Positions 13,457-14,242 of a stretch of DNA of 14,242 nucleotides are shown one piece after another. The stretch spans positions 1 through 14,242 of the forward strand of contig JAHLLU010000018.1 in assembly GCA_020444005.1 (NCBI GenBank), written 5' to 3'. The stretch is from an archaeon (GTDB lineage: Archaea; Thermoproteota; Bathyarchaeia; TCS64). Each line of letters opens with the position of its first letter. Position 1 is the first letter of the stretch. Both the position numbers and the translations under genes were made by a program. The notes under the pieces were generated by a model. That model did not search any database. It worked only from the letters and a program-made list of their open reading frames with translations, and had not been told where the DNA came from.

Positions 13457-13758
13457 ACAAGCTAATTGTTACATACAGTAACCCTAGAAAACATGGCGTT
13501 ATCAAGGATAGTACCAAAAACGGTGCCAGTATCACTGAGGTTGTAGGCGACGGCGATACCTTAATCGAAACTGGTGAACGTTGGGAAGTTACAGTAACTT
13601 TCGCGACAGTAGCAGGTGCAGGTATCCTGAACAGCAATGATGCTTACTGCCAGTCTTATGAAACCTTCAGACTTGAAATGAGACCTTCACAAGGTTCAGT
13701 ACTCACAATCGAGAGGACTCTTCCAGCAGTCAACTCTGCGATCATGATACTAGAATAG
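13171..13758 (+). CDS. arlB: Archaellin (major archaellum filament subunit), copy 1
   Basis: The 195-residue pre-archaellin has a short basic leader, MKCPKRKG, cut by the prepilin peptidase after G8. The mature N-terminus MTGLETAIILVAF has glutamate at +5 and continues as the hydrophobic assembly helix to about residue 37. The conserved NMGF and QKSQTVISAGMDEA region precedes the beta-sandwich outer domain. Two cysteines (C78, C160) could form a disulfide, and there is one sequon, N74-M-T. I choose ATG 13171 rather than 13156 because GGAG at 13158-13161 is correctly spaced for it and gives a normal leader. The gene is more G/C-rich with cleaner codons than its neighbours, as expected for high expression. 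Stop TAG. Confidence 0.93.
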   Translation: MKCPKRKGMTGLETAIILVAFVITAAAFSFVVLNMGFLTAQKSQTVISAGMDEATSSIQADGDVIGEFDLTSGNMTVCSFYVRLSQGREPIDTAGDKLIVTYSNPRKHGVIKDSTKNGASITEVVGDGDTLIETGERWEVTVTFATVAGAGILNSNDAYCQSYETFRLEMRPSQGSVLTIERTLPAVNSAIMILE

Positions 13759-13767
13759 AAGCCTAAC

Positions 13768-13773
13768 TTTTTT
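13768..13773 (+). terminator. T-tract terminator between the archaellin copies
   Basis: Six T residues ten bases after the archaellin stop, followed by pyrimidine-rich sequence to about 13800. It suggests that each archaellin copy is its own transcription unit. Confidence 0.35.
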
Positions 13774-13847
13774 CAACTCCTCCCCTTTATTTTACCTTCT
13801 TACAAACACAATTTAATTCGAAGATTTCTAGATGCGCTATTTTCCCT

Positions 13848-13912
13848 GTGTGTGTCTGGTTTGTACACCTCGGTTTTTGGGTGCAATAATACAACCAGAT
13901 GCTTATGATATT
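13848..13912 (+). promoter_or_regulatory. Archaellin promoter, copy 2
   Basis: Identical to copy 1: GTGTGTGT (13848-13855), nine bases, ACACC (13865-13869), then the same TATA candidates (13884-13892 and 13902-13912). Both copies should respond to the same regulator. Confidence 0.5.
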
Positions 13913-13956
13913 GACTAGTCTCGATAGTTCTGGATAAAACAATGGAGAAACTTAAA

Positions 13957-14242
13957 ATGAAATGTCCAAAACGCAAGGGAATGACTGGTCTAGAGACCGC
14001 AATCATACTTGTAGCCTTCGTAATCACCGCAGCTGCTTTCAGCTTCGTAGTGCTGAACATGGGATTCCTGACAGCTCAGAAGAGCCAGACAGTAATCTCA
14101 GCAGGCATGGATGAAGCCACATCATCAATACAAGCAGACGGAGACGTAATCGGAGAGTTCGATCTAACCTCTGGTAACATGACTGTATGCTCATTCTACG
14201 TTCGTCTATCACAAGGACGTGAGCCTATTGACACTGCAGGTG
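13957..14242 (+). CDS. arlB: Archaellin, copy 2 (3' end outside the window)
   Basis: The first 95 codons are identical to archaellin copy 1, with the same GGAG (13944-13947), leader peptide and class III cleavage site. The reading frame is intact to the window edge. Whether the outer domain also matches copy 1 or has diverged cannot be seen. Archaea commonly carry several archaellins with a shared N-terminal helix and variable outer domains, but nucleotide identity here extends well into the outer domain and upstream of the promoter. Because the window ends inside the repeat, assembly error is a possibility. Confidence 0.88.
   Translation, partial: MKCPKRKGMTGLETAIILVAFVITAAAFSFVVLNMGFLTAQKSQTVISAGMDEATSSIQADGDVIGEFDLTSGNMTVCSFYVRLSQGREPIDTAG

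Larger units (their letters stand above)
13845..14242 (+). repeat. Direct repeat, copy 2 (continues beyond the window)
   Basis: Second copy of the unit described at 13059-13456. Its left flank (ending ctattttc before the shared cctgtg) differs from the first copy's flank, which shows that it is a separate locus and not a simple re-reading of the same sequence. Confidence 0.9.

Noticed and set aside
1..14242. CRISPR arrays, tRNA or rRNA genes, insertion sequences, defence systems
   Set aside because: I saw no regularly spaced repeats, no tRNA-like cloverleaf, no transposase and no defence-type gene in the window.

Overview
This window is archaeal and carries a chemotaxis and motility region. 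Archaeal markers are a TFB initiation factor, archaellins with class III (prepilin-peptidase) leaders, ArlF and ArlG stator proteins, a TrmB-family regulator, two small winged-helix proteins of the archaeal HTH_45 type, TATA boxes, and several starts that look leaderless. The DNA is AT-rich. The archaellin leader type, the ArlG-ArlF order and the repeat-rich surface protein would fit a Bathyarchaeia-like or other mesophilic motile archaeon, but I cannot assign a lineage from this window.

Layout. (1) 1-4499 is a chemotaxis locus in two divergent operons: cheW-cheB-cheA leftward (cheA is cut by the window edge) and cheY-cheD-cheC-cheR rightward. Together they supply kinase, coupling protein, response regulator, methyltransferase, methylesterase/deamidase, deamidase and phosphatase. 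(2) 4502-5522, leftward, arlG-arlF encode the archaellum stator; no arlH, arlI or arlJ follows. (3) 5732-5959 is a small cysteine-containing hypothetical gene. (4) 6013-7334, leftward, a TFB gene overlaps a CBS-domain gene by 4 bases. (5) 7537-10209 encodes a secreted, membrane-anchored protein with a predicted beta-propeller followed by three alternating pairs of InlB-like repeats. (6) 10302-10766 is a stand-alone receiver-domain protein. (7) 10767-11269 is mostly non-coding, with a possible 38-residue coiled-coil ORF and an orphan promoter. (8) 11270-13001 holds two divergent HTH_45 proteins, the second overlapping a TrmB-like regulator. (9) 13171 to the end holds an archaellin gene and the beginning of a second copy; at least 398 bp are identical between copies, including the promoter.

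The most interesting signal is a shared promoter element. The palindrome-like motif GTGT-N9-ACAC occurs at six places, all upstream of or between genes: the che divergent promoter, the TFB-CBS operon, the lone receiver gene, an orphan site in the 11-kb intergenic region, and both archaellin copies. At four of them a TATA-like box follows 8-10 bases after the ACAC half. This looks like a locus-wide motility regulon operator in the position expected for an archaeal activator. Candidate binding proteins are encoded in the same window: the TrmB-like protein and the two HTH_45 proteins. The TFB itself may be a dedicated initiation factor for these promoters; that last step is inference.
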